Counted from the first letter of the stretch, positions 31,879 to 40,413 are shown. The stretch is 64,000 nt of DNA from Metabacillus niabensis (GCF_902829255.1 NZ_CADEPK010000009.1:27945-91944), one strand, 5' to 3'. The notes: generated by a model not told the origin, from the sequence alone. Program-made: numbers and translations.

Positions 31879-32085
31879 TTATCCTTGAAAAAGAAAGACT
31901 GATTTAATCTTTTGGAATAAATCATCAACAATGGATGCGACCATAAATAATATGTAAATAAAACCTATAAGGGTTACCCATTGCGCATATTCCTTTTTAC
32001 CCATTTGATCTAAAATTGTGTGAAGGAATGCAACGACGATTCCTATCCCGGCAATTTGAAAGATCGTATTTATATCAACGCCCAT
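31879..32085 (-). CDS. spoIIIAC: SpoIIIAC, sporulation channel complex protein
   Basis: A 68-residue membrane protein with two helices (IFQIAGIGIVVAFLHTILDQM and WVTLIGFIYILFMVASIV). Start at the ATG at 32083-32085, 8 bases after GGGAG; an upstream in-frame ATG adds six residues and lacks spacing. It belongs to the sigma-E-controlled spoIIIA operon, which builds the channel feeding the forespore. It is homologous to SpoIIIAD in its repeated two-helix unit. Confidence 0.95.
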   Translation of the reverse strand: MGVDINTIFQIAGIGIVVAFLHTILDQMGKKEYAQWVTLIGFIYILFMVASIVDDLFQKIKSVFLFQG

Positions 32086-32106
32086 TGCTATAACTCCCTT
32101 CAACTG

Positions 32107-32622
32107 CTACATCAATAAAATCACTAAGAGTAGACCAGATAGAACACCTAAACTTTTCACCATTTTTTCATACCTATTTTGCCGATCAACTGCATCCATT
32201 TCTTCACGTTCAAGATGTGTAAGTGCCAGCTTTATATGTTTTTGCTGAGATATGCGGTCATGCTTACCAAGTGTTTCACCAAATTGCTTAAGCACTTCAT
32301 ATTCGCCTTGCTTTAACGCTGTAGAACGCCATACATCTTTAAGAGATTCTTCCCAGGCATCCTTTACATTCGTACGCCCTTTAAGTAGCTTTTTAGAAAA
32401 TTGTTCAAAAAACGTCGATAACGGCTTTGGCATTTGCTTTGAAATATTTTGTGAAGCAACAATTAACGATGTGTGACCATACATAATCTCAGCCTCAAGG
32501 GATTGAAACGCAACTTTTAACTGTCTTAGTTGTCTGGTTCGCTGACTTAAATGCTTAGCAGCTTCAAACCCAGCCCATGTCGTTGTTATAATGATGAGAA
32601 AAGCTCCAATTAATTTCATCAT
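32107..32622 (-). CDS. spoIIIAB: SpoIIIAB, sporulation channel complex protein
   Basis: A 171-residue protein with an N-terminal membrane helix (MMKLIGAFLIIITTTWAGFEAA), a helical soluble domain (HLSQRTRQLRQLKVAFQSLEAEIMYGHTSL) and a C-terminal membrane helix (SLGVLSGLLLVILLM). The fold resembles GspF-type inner-membrane components. It follows spoIIIAA with no gap and precedes spoIIIAC by 21 bases. Confidence 0.95.
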   Translation of the reverse strand: MMKLIGAFLIIITTTWAGFEAAKHLSQRTRQLRQLKVAFQSLEAEIMYGHTSLIVASQNISKQMPKPLSTFFEQFSKKLLKGRTNVKDAWEESLKDVWRSTALKQGEYEVLKQFGETLGKHDRISQQKHIKLALTHLEREEMDAVDRQNRYEKMVKSLGVLSGLLLVILLM

Positions 32623-33540
32623 TTAACGCACTCTTCTTTCCAACGTAAAATCTCCACCATTTTGATCAAGAATTTGCTGAACCGTTCCAGGTCCATCTTT
32701 TCTTGATAACTCTAAAAATCTATCAAAAACCTTTGCTTCAAATAGCATTTTTAAAGAGGGACGATTTTTCAATTCACTTGCATGATGACCATGAACTGAG
32801 ACCAACAATTGCACTCCTGCATGAACAGCTTCCATTACTGCGACAGCATCCTCCTTCGTTCCAATCTCATCGACTATTAACACATCAGGACTCATGGAGC
32901 GAATCATCATCATCATTCCTTCTGCCTTTGGACACGCATCAAGAACATCTACTCTTTCACCAAATTGATGTTGAGGAACACCTTGGACACATCCTGCAAT
33001 TTCAGATCTCTCATCAACGATGCAAACTTTTTTTGCTTCAATCTGCTTATAACCGCTACTTATTACCCTTGCAAAATCTCTTAGGAGTGTAGTCTTACCA
33101 GTTTGTGGTGGTCCAATTATCAATGTATTTAACCAATTCCCATCATATAGATATGGAATATACCTTTCCGAAATACCGATTCTTTCTTTTGCTATTCGAA
33201 TATTAAACGATGTTACATCACGAATCGCCTTAACTCGTCCATTTTCTGTTATGACTCTTCCAGAAAGACCAACTCGGTGCCCACCTTTAACGGTTATATA
33301 TCCCTTCCTTAATTCCTCTTCCAACGTATAAATTGAATAGTTGCTTAATTCATTCAACAAATTTATTGTGTCATCATGTGTGACTTCATACGAAAGGTAT
33401 ATGGGCTTTCCAGCAATTATTACCTCTACTCTTTTCCTAATTCGAATGCGAATTTCTTCAATACGGGACATACTTTTTGGATGGAGCAGTTTGATTTGAT
33501 AACTTATAGATTCTGGAAGCATCTCGATAATTTCCTTCAT
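32623..33540 (-). CDS. spoIIIAA: SpoIIIAA, ATPase of the SpoIIIA channel
   Basis: A 305-residue secretion-type ATPase. Walker A is IIGPPQTGKTTLLRD (about residues 135-149), Walker B VLIVDEIGTKEDA. An arginine-rich N-terminal region (SRIEEIRIRIRKRVEVI) and GGHRVGLSGRVI precede them. Start at the ATG at 33538-33540, 7 bases after GGGGG; the frame open to 33597 adds 19 non-family residues. ATP hydrolysis is thought to energise transport or assembly of the channel. Confidence 0.96.
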   Translation of the reverse strand: MKEIIEMLPESISYQIKLLHPKSMSRIEEIRIRIRKRVEVIIAGKPIYLSYEVTHDDTINLLNELSNYSIYTLEEELRKGYITVKGGHRVGLSGRVITENGRVKAIRDVTSFNIRIAKERIGISERYIPYLYDGNWLNTLIIGPPQTGKTTLLRDFARVISSGYKQIEAKKVCIVDERSEIAGCVQGVPQHQFGERVDVLDACPKAEGMMMMIRSMSPDVLIVDEIGTKEDAVAVMEAVHAGVQLLVSVHGHHASELKNRPSLKMLFEAKVFDRFLELSRKDGPGTVQQILDQNGGDFTLERRVR

Positions 33541-33574
33541 TTCGCTTCCCCCTAAATTCCGGTTCATTACTTTC

Positions 33575-33604
33575 AATGTATGCATGCTTGACCACATTCA
33601 TGAC
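33575..33604 (-). promoter_or_regulatory. Sigma-E-like promoter of the spoIIIA operon
   Basis: GTCATGAA, 14 bases, CATACATT on the minus strand fits the sigma-E consensus (GKCATATT and CATACAMT) at most positions and lies 35 bases upstream of the spoIIIAA start codon. This matches mother-cell expression. Confidence 0.75.
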
Positions 33605-33648
33605 TCATTTGTTCTATCCTTTTTATCGTTTCTATCTTCACTACTTCT

Positions 33649-33930
33649 TTATTTATAAATACCAAAAAGGATGAAGAAGACGCCTAGACCGATAAAAAGT
33701 AGCTTTGCATATGATAACTGATCTGCAATTTGAAAGATTCCGATGGTCATTGTGACAATAAAAATCACAGGACCAACGATAGCCAATAATGAATTTATTG
33801 TGACCGCCTTTTTTACATCATTAACTACTAACATTAGAATCGCTGCTGTTAATTCAATTGATGCAGACAAAAAACGTAAGCCTGCCATAGTTAATACTGT
33901 CGAATCAATATGTGAAAACAAACGTCTCAT
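33649..33930 (-). CDS. yqhV: YqhV family membrane protein
   Basis: A 93-residue protein with three predicted membrane helices (about 25-37, 44-66 and 70-92) and the conserved opening STVLTMAGLRFLSASIELTAAI. It lies between efp and spoIIIAA as in B. subtilis. Function unknown; its place next to spoIIIAA hints at sporulation but is not proof. Confidence 0.88.
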   Translation of the reverse strand: MRRLFSHIDSTVLTMAGLRFLSASIELTAAILMLVVNDVKKAVTINSLLAIVGPVIFIVTMTIGIFQIADQLSYAKLLFIGLGVFFILFGIYK

Positions 33931-34470
33931 AACTACCTCCTAAATAACTGTTTGTACAACATATGCGGTAGAAAAGTTTTTTAGACAATAAAGGTTATAG
34001 AAACATTTATTATTCGCTAAATTAAAAAAGAAAAAAGGAATGAATCTCCCTTTTTCTTATGCCATTTTTGCTTCTATTAAGTTTTCCTCTTTCAGATATA
34101 ATTTTATCCAAAACTTATGATGGGATTATAAATTATATTTATAATGTAAGAAGCTTCTATACATATGAGTAATAACCGAGGAAAGAGTAAAATTGGATAT
34201 GTTGGTGAAAAAGTAAGATCTGGAAAAAAGTAATATAAAAAAACATATGAGTAAAGAAAATCTTAAAAAGGATACCCTTTCCTCTCAATGCTACAGATCA
34301 TTCCTTGTGAGTTCCATTTGATATTCCTGACAAACGTTTCTTATTAAGAACACGTCTGTACCATTCAACAATATTCAACATTTTATAGGTCTATAAACTA
34401 ATATAACTTGATATTTTTGAACAACTATATGTTAAATAATTTTGCTTTTCCCTTAATACATCCACAAAAT
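33931..34470. other. Gap between yqhV and efp
   Basis: About 540 AT-rich bases with no clear gene apart from the doubtful 22-codon frame at 34165-34233. No promoter of good quality was seen for yqhV, whose leader must lie at the left end of this stretch. An A-rich tract occurs at 34021-34040. Confidence 0.4.
34165..34233 (+). CDS. Possible 22-residue basic peptide
   Basis: A short frame reading MSNNRGKSKIGYVGEKVRSG plus two Lys. The composition is basic and Gly-rich, reminiscent of tiny spore proteins, but only a weak GTAAGAAG lies upstream (about 17 bases away) and I recognise no family. It may be chance. Confidence 0.2.
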   Translation: MSNNRGKSKIGYVGEKVRSGKK

Positions 34471-34514
34471 TAAAAGCGGTTAATGAAAGTAAGATCTTCA
34501 ATAACCGCTTTTAA
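34471..34514 (-). terminator. Terminator of efp
   Basis: Stem AAAAGCGGTTA (34472-34482) / TAACCGCTTTT (34502-34512), 34 bases past the efp stop codon, with T-rich ends on both strands. Confidence 0.85.
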
Positions 34515-34547
34515 ACTTATTTAATGAGACTATGATTGAATTTTATG

Positions 34548-35105
34548 TTATGCTCTTGAAACGTAAGATGCTTCACTTGTATTAATAATAAGGCGATCCC
34601 CTTGGTTTATAAAGAATGGCACTTGTACAGTTAATCCTGTTTCTAATGTTGCAGGTTTTGTTCCACCTGAAGCAGTATCACCTTTAATACCTGGTTCTGT
34701 GTCAACAACTTCTAATTCAACTGTATTTGGCAATTCAACCCCTAATGTTTCTGTACCAAACATGATGATTTGCACTTCCATATTTTCCTTTAAAAACTTT
34801 AATTCATACTCAATTTGAGATGAAGAAAGTTCGATTTGGTCATATGTTTCAGTATCCATGAAAGCATGTTGATCACCATTTGCATATAAATACTGCATTC
34901 TACGTGTTTCAATTTGTGCTTTAGCTACTTTTTCACCTGCACGGAATGTTTTTTCTTGAACTGCTCCTGTGCGAAGGTTACGAAGTTTTGAGCGAACAAA
35001 TGCAGCTCCTTTTCCAGGTTTAACGTGTTGGAAGTCCATTACACGCCAAATGCCATTATCCACTTCAATTGTTAAACCTGTACGAAAATCATTTACTGAA
35101 ATCAT
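34548..35105 (-). CDS. efp: EF-P, elongation factor P
   Basis: A 185-residue, three-domain tRNA mimic that rescues ribosomes stalled at polyproline. The KOW-like N-terminal domain holds the modifiable Lys32 at the tip of [10 protein letters not shown]; in B. subtilis this residue carries 5-aminopentanol. Then come the OB domains, ending [17 protein letters not shown]. It is the third gene of aroQ-papA-efp, 110 bases after papA, with its own AGGAGG site and a terminator. Confidence 0.98.
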   Translation of the reverse strand: MISVNDFRTGLTIEVDNGIWRVMDFQHVKPGKGAAFVRSKLRNLRTGAVQEKTFRAGEKVAKAQIETRRMQYLYANGDQHAFMDTETYDQIELSSSQIEYELKFLKENMEVQIIMFGTETLGVELPNTVELEVVDTEPGIKGDTASGGTKPATLETGLTVQVPFFINQGDRLIINTSEASYVSRA

Positions 35106-35215
35106 GAAAAAAGTCCTCCTAATAGCTTAAATAAGGGATTTGAAATGAAAACAAATATCTTGTCTACACTTCATTAAATAAAATTTATATGTAAAGAACA
35201 AGTCTTCCCTACCGA

Positions 35216-36277
35216 TTATAAAATAATTAATTCTTTTGAAGAATGTGTTAATGATTCATTTCCATTTTCCGTAATAACTGTATCATCCTCTATTCTTACC
35301 CCACCAAGATCTGGTATATAGATACCTGGTTCAACTGTTACAACCATACCTGGTTGAAGAATAGTGTCTGAGCGATAAGACAATGCTGGCCCTTCATGAA
35401 CTTCCATACCAAGCCCATGTCCTGTTGAATGACCAAAATATTCTCCATAACCATGTTCAGAAATATAATCGCGAGTTAAAGCATCCGCCTCTTTTCCTGT
35501 CATACCTGGTTTTATACCCTTCATCCCACGGAGTTGTGCCTCAAGAACGATTGAATAAATCTTTTTCAATTCATCACTTGGCTGCCCAACAGCAAATGTT
35601 CTCGTAATATCTGAGCAATACCCTTTGTAGTATGCACCAAAATCTAACGTAACAAAATCGCCTTTTTCGATTTCTTTTTCACTCGCGACACCGTGCGGTA
35701 ATGCGGAACGATAACCAGACGCAACGATGATATCAAAGGACGAAGACACAGCACCATTTTTTCTCATAAAAAATTCAAGTTCATTTGATACGTCAATTTC
35801 CCTTACTCCAGGTTTTACGAAAGTTAAAATATGTTTATATGCTGCATCTGCAATCTCTGCTGCTTCCTTTAATATCTTAATCTCTGCTGGAGACTTAATC
35901 AAGCGTAACTTTTCTACAGCTCCTGATACAGGAATAAATTCAACTGAATTTAACACCTTTTTATAGTTTGAATACTCCTGATATGTAAGATGATCCTGCT
36001 CAAAGCCAAGCTTTTTTATCCCTAACTTACTTACAAGCTGAGCAACCTCTTCACTTAAGGGGCCTGTATGCTGAACAATTTCATATTCTTTTACTTGCTT
36101 TGCCGCCTGCTCAGTGTAGCGAAAATCTGTCATAAAAACGGCTTTATCTTCTGAAATTAAAGCTATACCTGAAGTTCCAGTAAAGCCTGTCATGTATCTA
36201 CGATTATATTCACTTGTAATTAACAAGCCATCAATCGATAGCTCTTTAAACCGATTACGAATCTTATCTAATTTCAT
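35216..36277 (-). CDS. papA: Xaa-Pro aminopeptidase/dipeptidase (M24B)
   Basis: A 353-residue metallopeptidase cleaving X-Pro bonds. The N-terminal creatinase-like domain (1-125) precedes a pita-bread catalytic domain. Two-metal ligands are visible as D...D in [20 protein letters not shown], His in [16 protein letters not shown], and Glu in VTVEPGIYI and GGVRIEDD. It is yqhT/papA in B. subtilis. It shares ATGA with the aroQ stop (4-base overlap), so translation is coupled, and it lies next to the polyproline factor EF-P. Confidence 0.95.
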   Translation of the reverse strand: MKLDKIRNRFKELSIDGLLITSEYNRRYMTGFTGTSGIALISEDKAVFMTDFRYTEQAAKQVKEYEIVQHTGPLSEEVAQLVSKLGIKKLGFEQDHLTYQEYSNYKKVLNSVEFIPVSGAVEKLRLIKSPAEIKILKEAAEIADAAYKHILTFVKPGVREIDVSNELEFFMRKNGAVSSSFDIIVASGYRSALPHGVASEKEIEKGDFVTLDFGAYYKGYCSDITRTFAVGQPSDELKKIYSIVLEAQLRGMKGIKPGMTGKEADALTRDYISEHGYGEYFGHSTGHGLGMEVHEGPALSYRSDTILQPGMVVTVEPGIYIPDLGGVRIEDDTVITENGNESLTHSSKELIIL

Positions 36278-36726
36278 CCTTGTTTCCCTCCTACTTTATC
36301 CATTAATGCTCGTATAGCAAGGATATATCCTATAAAGCCTAACCCAATAATCTGTCCCATTGTAACAGGTGCTGTAACAGATGTATGACGAAATTCTTCC
36401 CGAGTATGAACATTTGATATATGTACTTCAATTACAGGTAATTGAATACTTGCAATCGCATCACGAATTGCATAACTATAATGTGTAAAAGCTCCAGGAT
36501 TTATCACGATTCCATCGTATTGATTCACAGCTTCATGAATCGCGTCGATTAAATCACCTTCATGATTAGATTGGAAACAAACGATTTCTATTTGCTCATT
36601 TTCAGCAAATGCCAGTAAATCCTGTTCTAAATCTGTTAAAGTCTTCGAACCGTATATTCCTGGCTCCCTTAGCCCTAACAGGTTTAAATTTGGTCCATTA
36701 AGCACTAAAAACTTCAATTTCCTCAC
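36274..36726 (-). CDS. aroQ: AroQ, type II 3-dehydroquinate dehydratase
   Basis: A 150-residue dodecameric-type dehydratase of the shikimate pathway. Active-site loop [19 protein letters not shown] with the catalytic Tyr at its end, [28 protein letters not shown] and the catalytic His in [15 protein letters not shown]. It supplies the step before AroE (also in this window). Start codon follows GAGGTGAGG; the 3' end overlaps papA by 4 bases. Confidence 0.97.
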   Translation of the reverse strand: MRKLKFLVLNGPNLNLLGLREPGIYGSKTLTDLEQDLLAFAENEQIEIVCFQSNHEGDLIDAIHEAVNQYDGIVINPGAFTHYSYAIRDAIASIQLPVIEVHISNVHTREEFRHTSVTAPVTMGQIIGLGFIGYILAIRALMDKVGGKQG

Positions 36727-36813
36727 CTCATTCCAAAAATATTTTTAAACTAGAAAAAAGAATGTTCAGTTTATGAACATTCTATCATATCTCTACAGTA
36801 AGGTACTATGATT

Positions 36814-37347
36814 TCATTTTATGCTCTTATCAGCAGCTGTTAATTCATTATAATCAAAGGAAATTGAATACCCAACAAATAATCCATACAGTATATAAAT
36901 GCAAACGGAAGTTACGATTGTACCTCTTGACAATTCAAAAATTTCTTTTAAATCGGGAAACATCGGATTAAGGATAAAAAAAACAATTCCCCATAAGATT
37001 GCACCATATAAAATCCCTATCCACATCGAACGAAATCGTTTAAATACAGCATAATAAACAAATGCAACACCGATAGAAATTAAGCCTATAAGGATAATGC
37101 CAATAAACTCACCAAGAGTATGATTTTTCCAACTACCTAAAGCAATCGGTTGTAAAATAAGCTTAGGACTAATTTCAATAAAATTTAATACAAATGCAAT
37201 ATAAGCAATGAAACTCCAAAAAATCCCGCCAAACAACCCTGTTGTAACGACCTTGCTTACTTGTGACATTTTAGGCTCTATGTTATTTTGCTCTAACCTC
37301 TTGTCATCCTTGTCAACATGTTCTTTTAATTCTTTGTCTTCTGCCAT
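36814..37347 (-). CDS. yqhR: YqhR family membrane protein
   Basis: A 177-residue protein with a charged N-terminal tail (about 1-28) and four membrane helices (about 34-54, 80-105, 110-130 and 142-166). It corresponds to yqhR, next to aroQ in B. subtilis, 87 bases upstream of aroQ. Function unknown. Confidence 0.88.
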   Translation of the reverse strand: MAEDKELKEHVDKDDKRLEQNNIEPKMSQVSKVVTTGLFGGIFWSFIAYIAFVLNFIEISPKLILQPIALGSWKNHTLGEFIGIILIGLISIGVAFVYYAVFKRFRSMWIGILYGAILWGIVFFILNPMFPDLKEIFELSRGTIVTSVCIYILYGLFVGYSISFDYNELTAADKSIK

Positions 37348-37831
37348 GTTAGGACACCTCCATTTATACTATGTCCATTTTTAAAAAAGACATGTTTTTA
37401 ACTTTTTTAATATTTTTTTCATAACAATGACTAGCAGAAATATCCATGGGTATAATGATATTATTAATTTTTGTTAAAGGATGAGCTATTTGTTCATATA
37501 TTAATAGCTACATGACCTGTTCTAAAAGCTCTAGAGGTTTTTGAGAAAGTTCTGTATGATAGAAGTAAAAGAATGAACTATGACTTATTTCATATTAATA
37601 GACTAATTAAATCAATAATACTAATAATAAGTGTTCCCATCAAATGATAGAAATTTAAAATCTAGTTTATCTTCTTTGCTTTATTGAACTATATGGAAAG
37701 ATGAATCTCATTTCATATCATATTAAGAGGATGTAAGAGAGCTTTTGTTCATTAATACTAGAACTGTAGAATTTTTGAGTAAATGGAAATTTAATAGGGG
37801 CAACTTTAACGTAGCTTATGAAAGACAAAAT
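37348..37831. other. Gap between yqhR and the tRNA array
   Basis: About 480 AT-rich bases with no recognisable gene. In B. subtilis yqhQ and yqhP come next to yqhR, but neither is here; synteny changes in this gap. The yqhR promoter must lie at the left end. Confidence 0.45.
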
Positions 37832-37862
37832 AAAAAACACTACATATTTGTAGTGTTTTTTT
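37832..37862 (-). terminator. Terminator of the tRNA array
   Basis: Stem AAAACACTACA (37834-37844) / TGTAGTGTTTT (37849-37859) with a 4-base loop and T runs on both sides, immediately after the last tRNA gene (Glu). Confidence 0.92.
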
Positions 37863-37863
37863 A

Positions 37864-37935
37864 TGACCCGTACGGGATTCGAACCCGTGTTACCGCCGTG
37901 AAAGGGCGGTGTCTTAACCGCTTGACCAACGGGCC
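37864..37935 (-). tRNA. tRNA-Glu(UUC), copy 1
   Basis: 72-base cloverleaf with anticodon TTC in the loop CTTTCAC. The acceptor GGCCCGT pairs with ACGGGTC. CCA is not encoded. Last gene of the array, followed at once by the terminator. Confidence 0.96.
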
Positions 37936-37955
37936 AAAAAATATATGTATCGCAA

Positions 37956-38046
37956 TGGCGGAGAAGGAGGGATTTGAACCCTCGCGCCGCTTACACGACC
38001 TACACCCTTAGCAGGGGCGCCTCTTCAGCCACTTGAGTACTTCCCC
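37956..38046 (-). tRNA. tRNA-Ser(GCU), copy 1
   Basis: 91 bases with the long variable arm of serine tRNAs and anticodon GCT. 3' CCA encoded. Identical to the copy at 40414-40504. Confidence 0.96.
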
Positions 38047-38049
38047 ATA

Positions 38050-38124
38050 TGGCTCCGCAGGTAGGATTCGAACCTACGACCGATCGGTTAACAGCCGATA
38101 GCTCTACCACTGAGCTACTGCGGA
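38050..38124 (-). tRNA. tRNA-Asn(GUU), copy 1
   Basis: 75 bases, anticodon GTT, CCA encoded. Differs from copy 2 at one base in the T arm (ATTCG versus ACTCG on the plus strand). Confidence 0.96.
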
Positions 38125-38134
38125 ATAATAGAAA

Positions 38135-38211
<77 letters not shown>

Positions 38212-38218
38212 ATTTACT

Positions 38219-38292
38219 TGGAGCGGGTGAAGGGAATCGAACCCTCATCATCAGCTTGGAAGGCTGAGGTTTTACCACTAAACTACACCCGC
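38219..38292 (-). tRNA. tRNA-Gly(UCC)
   Basis: 74 bases, anticodon TCC in the loop CTTCCAA, acceptor GCGGGTG, CCA encoded. Confidence 0.95.
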
Positions 38293-38302
38293 AATATAAA
38301 GA

Positions 38303-38379
38303 TGGGGCGGCTGATGGGAATCGAACCCACGAATGTCGGAACCACAATCCGATGCGTTAACCACTTCGCCACAGCCGCC
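38303..38379 (-). tRNA. tRNA-His(GUG)
   Basis: 77 bases including the extra G at position -1, which pairs with C73. Anticodon GTG, CCA encoded. Confidence 0.95.
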
Positions 38380-38406
38380 ATATGGATTAACAATTTAAGT
38401 GAAAGG

Positions 38407-38479
38407 TGGCTCGGGACGGAATCGAACCGCCGACACATGGATTTTCAGTCCATTGCTCTACCAACTGAGCTACCGAGCC
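38407..38479 (-). tRNA. tRNA-Phe(GAA)
   Basis: 73 bases, anticodon GAA. The 3' end reads A then CCT, so CCA is not encoded. A broken second copy of its 5' part lies just upstream. Confidence 0.95.
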
Positions 38480-38572
38480 ATTATTTGAAAAGTAGTTTTC
38501 TACTTACTATCATCTTGCTTTTCAAGTATTAAATATTTATTGCTTACTTTGTGTGTATTCACTCTTTGAGAA

Positions 38573-38683
38573 CAGTCCATCGCCACATCTCAGAAAGATG
38601 ATTCAAGATGTTGCTCGACGTGTGCGCTGATGTAATGCTTCGCAGTTTATTCGAGCGTGCTCTACCAACTGAGCTACCGAGCC
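38573..38683 (-). pseudogene. Broken tRNA-Phe copy carrying a 77-base insert
   Basis: 38658-38683 repeats the first 26 bases of tRNA-Phe exactly, up to GAGCA. A 77-base insert (38581-38657) follows, then ATGGACTG (38573-38580), which are the next eight bases of tRNA-Phe. After that the match ends. The insert is about 80 percent identical to that in the Lys copy at 39854-39957. Confidence 0.85.
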
Positions 38684-38704
38684 ATAATTATTTTTAAAAC
38701 TAAA

Positions 38705-38781
38705 TGGCGGTCCGGACGGGACTCGAACCCGCGACCTCCTGCGTGACAGGCAGGCATTCTAACCAACTGAACTACCGGACC
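38705..38781 (-). tRNA. tRNA-Asp(GUC), copy 1
   Basis: 77 bases, anticodon GTC, CCA encoded. Identical to the copy at 40171-40247. Confidence 0.96.
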
Positions 38782-38799
38782 ATTTAATTTTAACTTAAT

Positions 38800-38876
<77 letters not shown>

Positions 38877-38911
38877 ATAATAGAAAGTAAATTATTTATC
38901 TAAAAATAATC

Positions 38912-39004
38912 TGGAGGAGGAAGGGGGATTCGAACCCCCGCGGGCTTTGACACCCCTGTCGGTTTTCAAGACCGATCCCTTCAGCCGGACTTGGGTATTC
39001 CTCC
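38912..39004 (-). tRNA. tRNA-Ser(UGA)
   Basis: 93 bases, long variable arm, anticodon TGA, CCA encoded. Confidence 0.96.
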
Positions 39005-39023
39005 ATTTGAATTATTTAAGATA

Positions 39024-39100
39024 TGGTGGACCTTGTAGGACTCGAACCTACGACCGGACGGTTATGAGCCGTCTGCTCTAACCAGCTGAGCTAAAGGTCC
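39024..39100 (-). tRNA. tRNA-Ile2(CAU), to be lysidine-modified
   Basis: 77 bases, anticodon CAT. Of the three CAT tRNAs here, this one has the GGACCTTTAGCTCAG body of Bacillus Ile2, which TilS converts to read AUA. It is easily mislabelled as Met. CCA encoded. Confidence 0.85.
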
Positions 39101-39106
39101 ACAATA

Positions 39107-39183
39107 TGGTAGCGGCGGAGGGGATCGAACCCACGACCTCACGGGTATGAACCGTACGCTCTAGCCAGCTGAGCTACGCCGCC
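39107..39183 (-). tRNA. Elongator tRNA-Met(CAU)
   Basis: 77 bases, anticodon CAT, acceptor GGCGGCG, CCA encoded. The body matches Bacillus elongator Met. Confidence 0.92.
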
Positions 39184-39208
39184 ATATTGATTATTATATT
39201 AAATTACT

Positions 39209-39284
39209 TGGTGGAGCCTAGCGGGATCGAACCGCTGACCTCCTGCGTGCAAAGCAGGCGCTCTCCCAGCTGAGCTAAGGCCCC
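39209..39284 (-). tRNA. tRNA-Ala(UGC)
   Basis: 76 bases, anticodon TGC, G3-T70 pair (the alanine identity element) in acceptor GGGGCCT/AGGCTCC, CCA encoded. Confidence 0.95.
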
Positions 39285-39300
39285 AAATGATTTTAAAAGA

Positions 39301-39377
39301 TGGTCGGGAAGACAGGATTCGAACCTGCGACCCCTTGGTCCCAAACCAAGTGCTCTACCAAGCTGAGCTACTTCCCG
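39301..39377 (-). tRNA. tRNA-Pro(UGG)
   Basis: 77 bases, anticodon TGG, acceptor CGGGAAG, CCA encoded. Confidence 0.96.
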
Positions 39378-39383
39378 TTATTA

Positions 39384-39460
39384 TGGCGCGCCCGAGAGGA
39401 GTCGAACCCCTAACCTTTTGATCCGTAGTCAAACGCTCTATCCAATTGAGCTACGGGCGC
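39384..39460 (-). tRNA. tRNA-Arg(ACG)
   Basis: 77 bases, anticodon ACG (A34 expected to become inosine), CCA encoded. First gene after the internal promoter at 39490-39518. Confidence 0.96.
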
Positions 39461-39489
39461 AATTTATATCGTTTTAAAGCGACTAGAAT

Positions 39490-39518
39490 ATTATATCAAG
39501 TAGAATACGTAAAGTCAA
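39490..39518 (-). promoter_or_regulatory. Internal promoter of the tRNA array, before tRNA-Arg
   Basis: TTGACT, 17 bases, TATAAT on the minus strand: a near-perfect sigma-A promoter about 30 bases upstream of tRNA-Arg. It can drive the whole Arg-to-Glu tail. Confidence 0.85.
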
Positions 39519-39537
39519 GGATTTTTTTGATTTATTT

Positions 39538-39623
<86 letters not shown>

Positions 39624-39634
39624 GAACGAATCAA

Positions 39635-39720
39635 TGGTGCGGGTGAAGGGACTTGAACCCCCACGTCACAAGGACACTAGATCCTAAGTCTAGCGCGTCT
39701 GCCAATTCCGCCACACCCGC
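39635..39720 (-). tRNA. tRNA-Leu(UAG)
   Basis: 86 bases with a long variable arm, anticodon TAG in the loop CTTAGGA, CCA encoded. Confidence 0.95.
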
Positions 39721-39732
39721 AAGGTGTGTAAA

Positions 39733-39808
39733 TGGTGAGCCATGAAGGACTCGAACCTTCGACCCTCTGATTAAAAGTCAGATGCTCTACCAACTGAGCT
39801 AATGGCTC
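39733..39808 (-). tRNA. tRNA-Lys(UUU)
   Basis: 76 bases, anticodon TTT, CCA encoded. A broken copy of its 5' part lies just upstream. Confidence 0.96.
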
Positions 39809-39853
39809 ATTTTATCAATGAGTACTACTATTCTTTTTACTACTTGTAACCGA

Positions 39854-39957
39854 CGCCCAAATCTCAGTATGTTTATTCAAGTAGAAGCTCGATTTGTGCG
39901 CTGATGTTTCGCTTCGCAGCTTACTCGAACGTGCTCTACCAACTGAGCTAATGGCTC
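39854..39957 (-). pseudogene. Broken tRNA-Lys copy joined to a 78-base insert
   Basis: 39932-39957 repeats the first 26 bases of tRNA-Lys exactly, up to GAGCA. The next 78 bases (39854-39931) are about 80 percent identical to the insert of the Phe copy. Beyond it only the two bases TC resume the Lys sequence, so the 3' part is lost or unrecognisable. Confidence 0.82.
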
Positions 39958-39999
39958 ATTACAATAATGAAATATAGTATTTTAAACAAAAAATAAAAA

Positions 40000-40074
40000 T
40001 GGCTGGGCTAGCTGGATTCGAACCAACGAGTGACGGAGTCAAAGTCCGTTGCCTTACCACTTGGCTATAGCCCA
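40000..40074 (-). tRNA. tRNA-Gln(UUG)
   Basis: 75 bases, anticodon TTG, acceptor TGGGCTA, CCA encoded. Confidence 0.96.
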
Positions 40075-40115
40075 TCGAATATTATGTTTTGAGTAAATTA
40101 AACAACAAGAATTAT

Positions 40116-40144
40116 ATAATACCACGTCTCAACTACAACTTCAA
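40116..40144 (-). promoter_or_regulatory. Candidate internal promoter before tRNA-Gln
   Basis: TTGAAG, 17 bases, TATTAT on the minus strand, about 42 bases upstream of tRNA-Gln. A second TATAAT overlaps the -10 (40111-40116). Weaker than the other two array promoters. Confidence 0.55.
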
Positions 40145-40170
40145 GTTGTAATTATTGCCAAAAAGTAAAA

Positions 40171-40247
40171 TGGCGGTCCGGACGGGACTCGAACCCGCGA
40201 CCTCCTGCGTGACAGGCAGGCATTCTAACCAACTGAACTACCGGACC
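40171..40247 (-). tRNA. tRNA-Asp(GUC), copy 2
   Basis: 77 bases, anticodon GTC, CCA encoded. Identical to 38705-38781. Confidence 0.96.
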
Positions 40248-40266
40248 AAACGAAATCAAGGAAATA

Positions 40267-40314
40267 AATAGGAGGTGGACGAATCATGGAAATAAGATAT
40301 GTCCACTTCCTATT
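40267..40314. terminator. Hairpin between tRNA-Glu copy 2 and tRNA-Asp copy 2
   Basis: Fourteen-base arms (40267-40280 and 40301-40314; AATAGGA.GTGGAC with one G-T pair) around a 20-base loop. The minus-strand tail is T-rich but broken, so it may attenuate transcription after Asn-Ser-Glu. Confidence 0.5.
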
Positions 40315-40333
40315 AGATTCCACATATGAAAAA

Positions 40334-40405
40334 TGACCCGTACGGGATTCGAACCCGTGTTACCGCCGTGAAAGGGCGGTGTCTTAACCGCTTGACCAAC
40401 GGGCC
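40334..40405 (-). tRNA. tRNA-Glu(UUC), copy 2
   Basis: 72 bases, anticodon TTC, CCA not encoded. Identical to 37864-37935. Confidence 0.96.
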
Positions 40406-40413
40406 ATAATGTA

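Noticed and set aside
31731..31931. 66-codon minus-strand frame over the missing start of spoIIIAD
   Set aside because: It is in a different frame from spoIIIAD, and its translation is not membrane-like. The family sequence continues in the original frame, so this is a shadow and not the lost N-terminus.
39024..39100. Second elongator tRNA-Met
   Set aside because: The anticodon is CAT, but the body matches lysidine-modified tRNA-Ile2; the elongator Met is the next gene.
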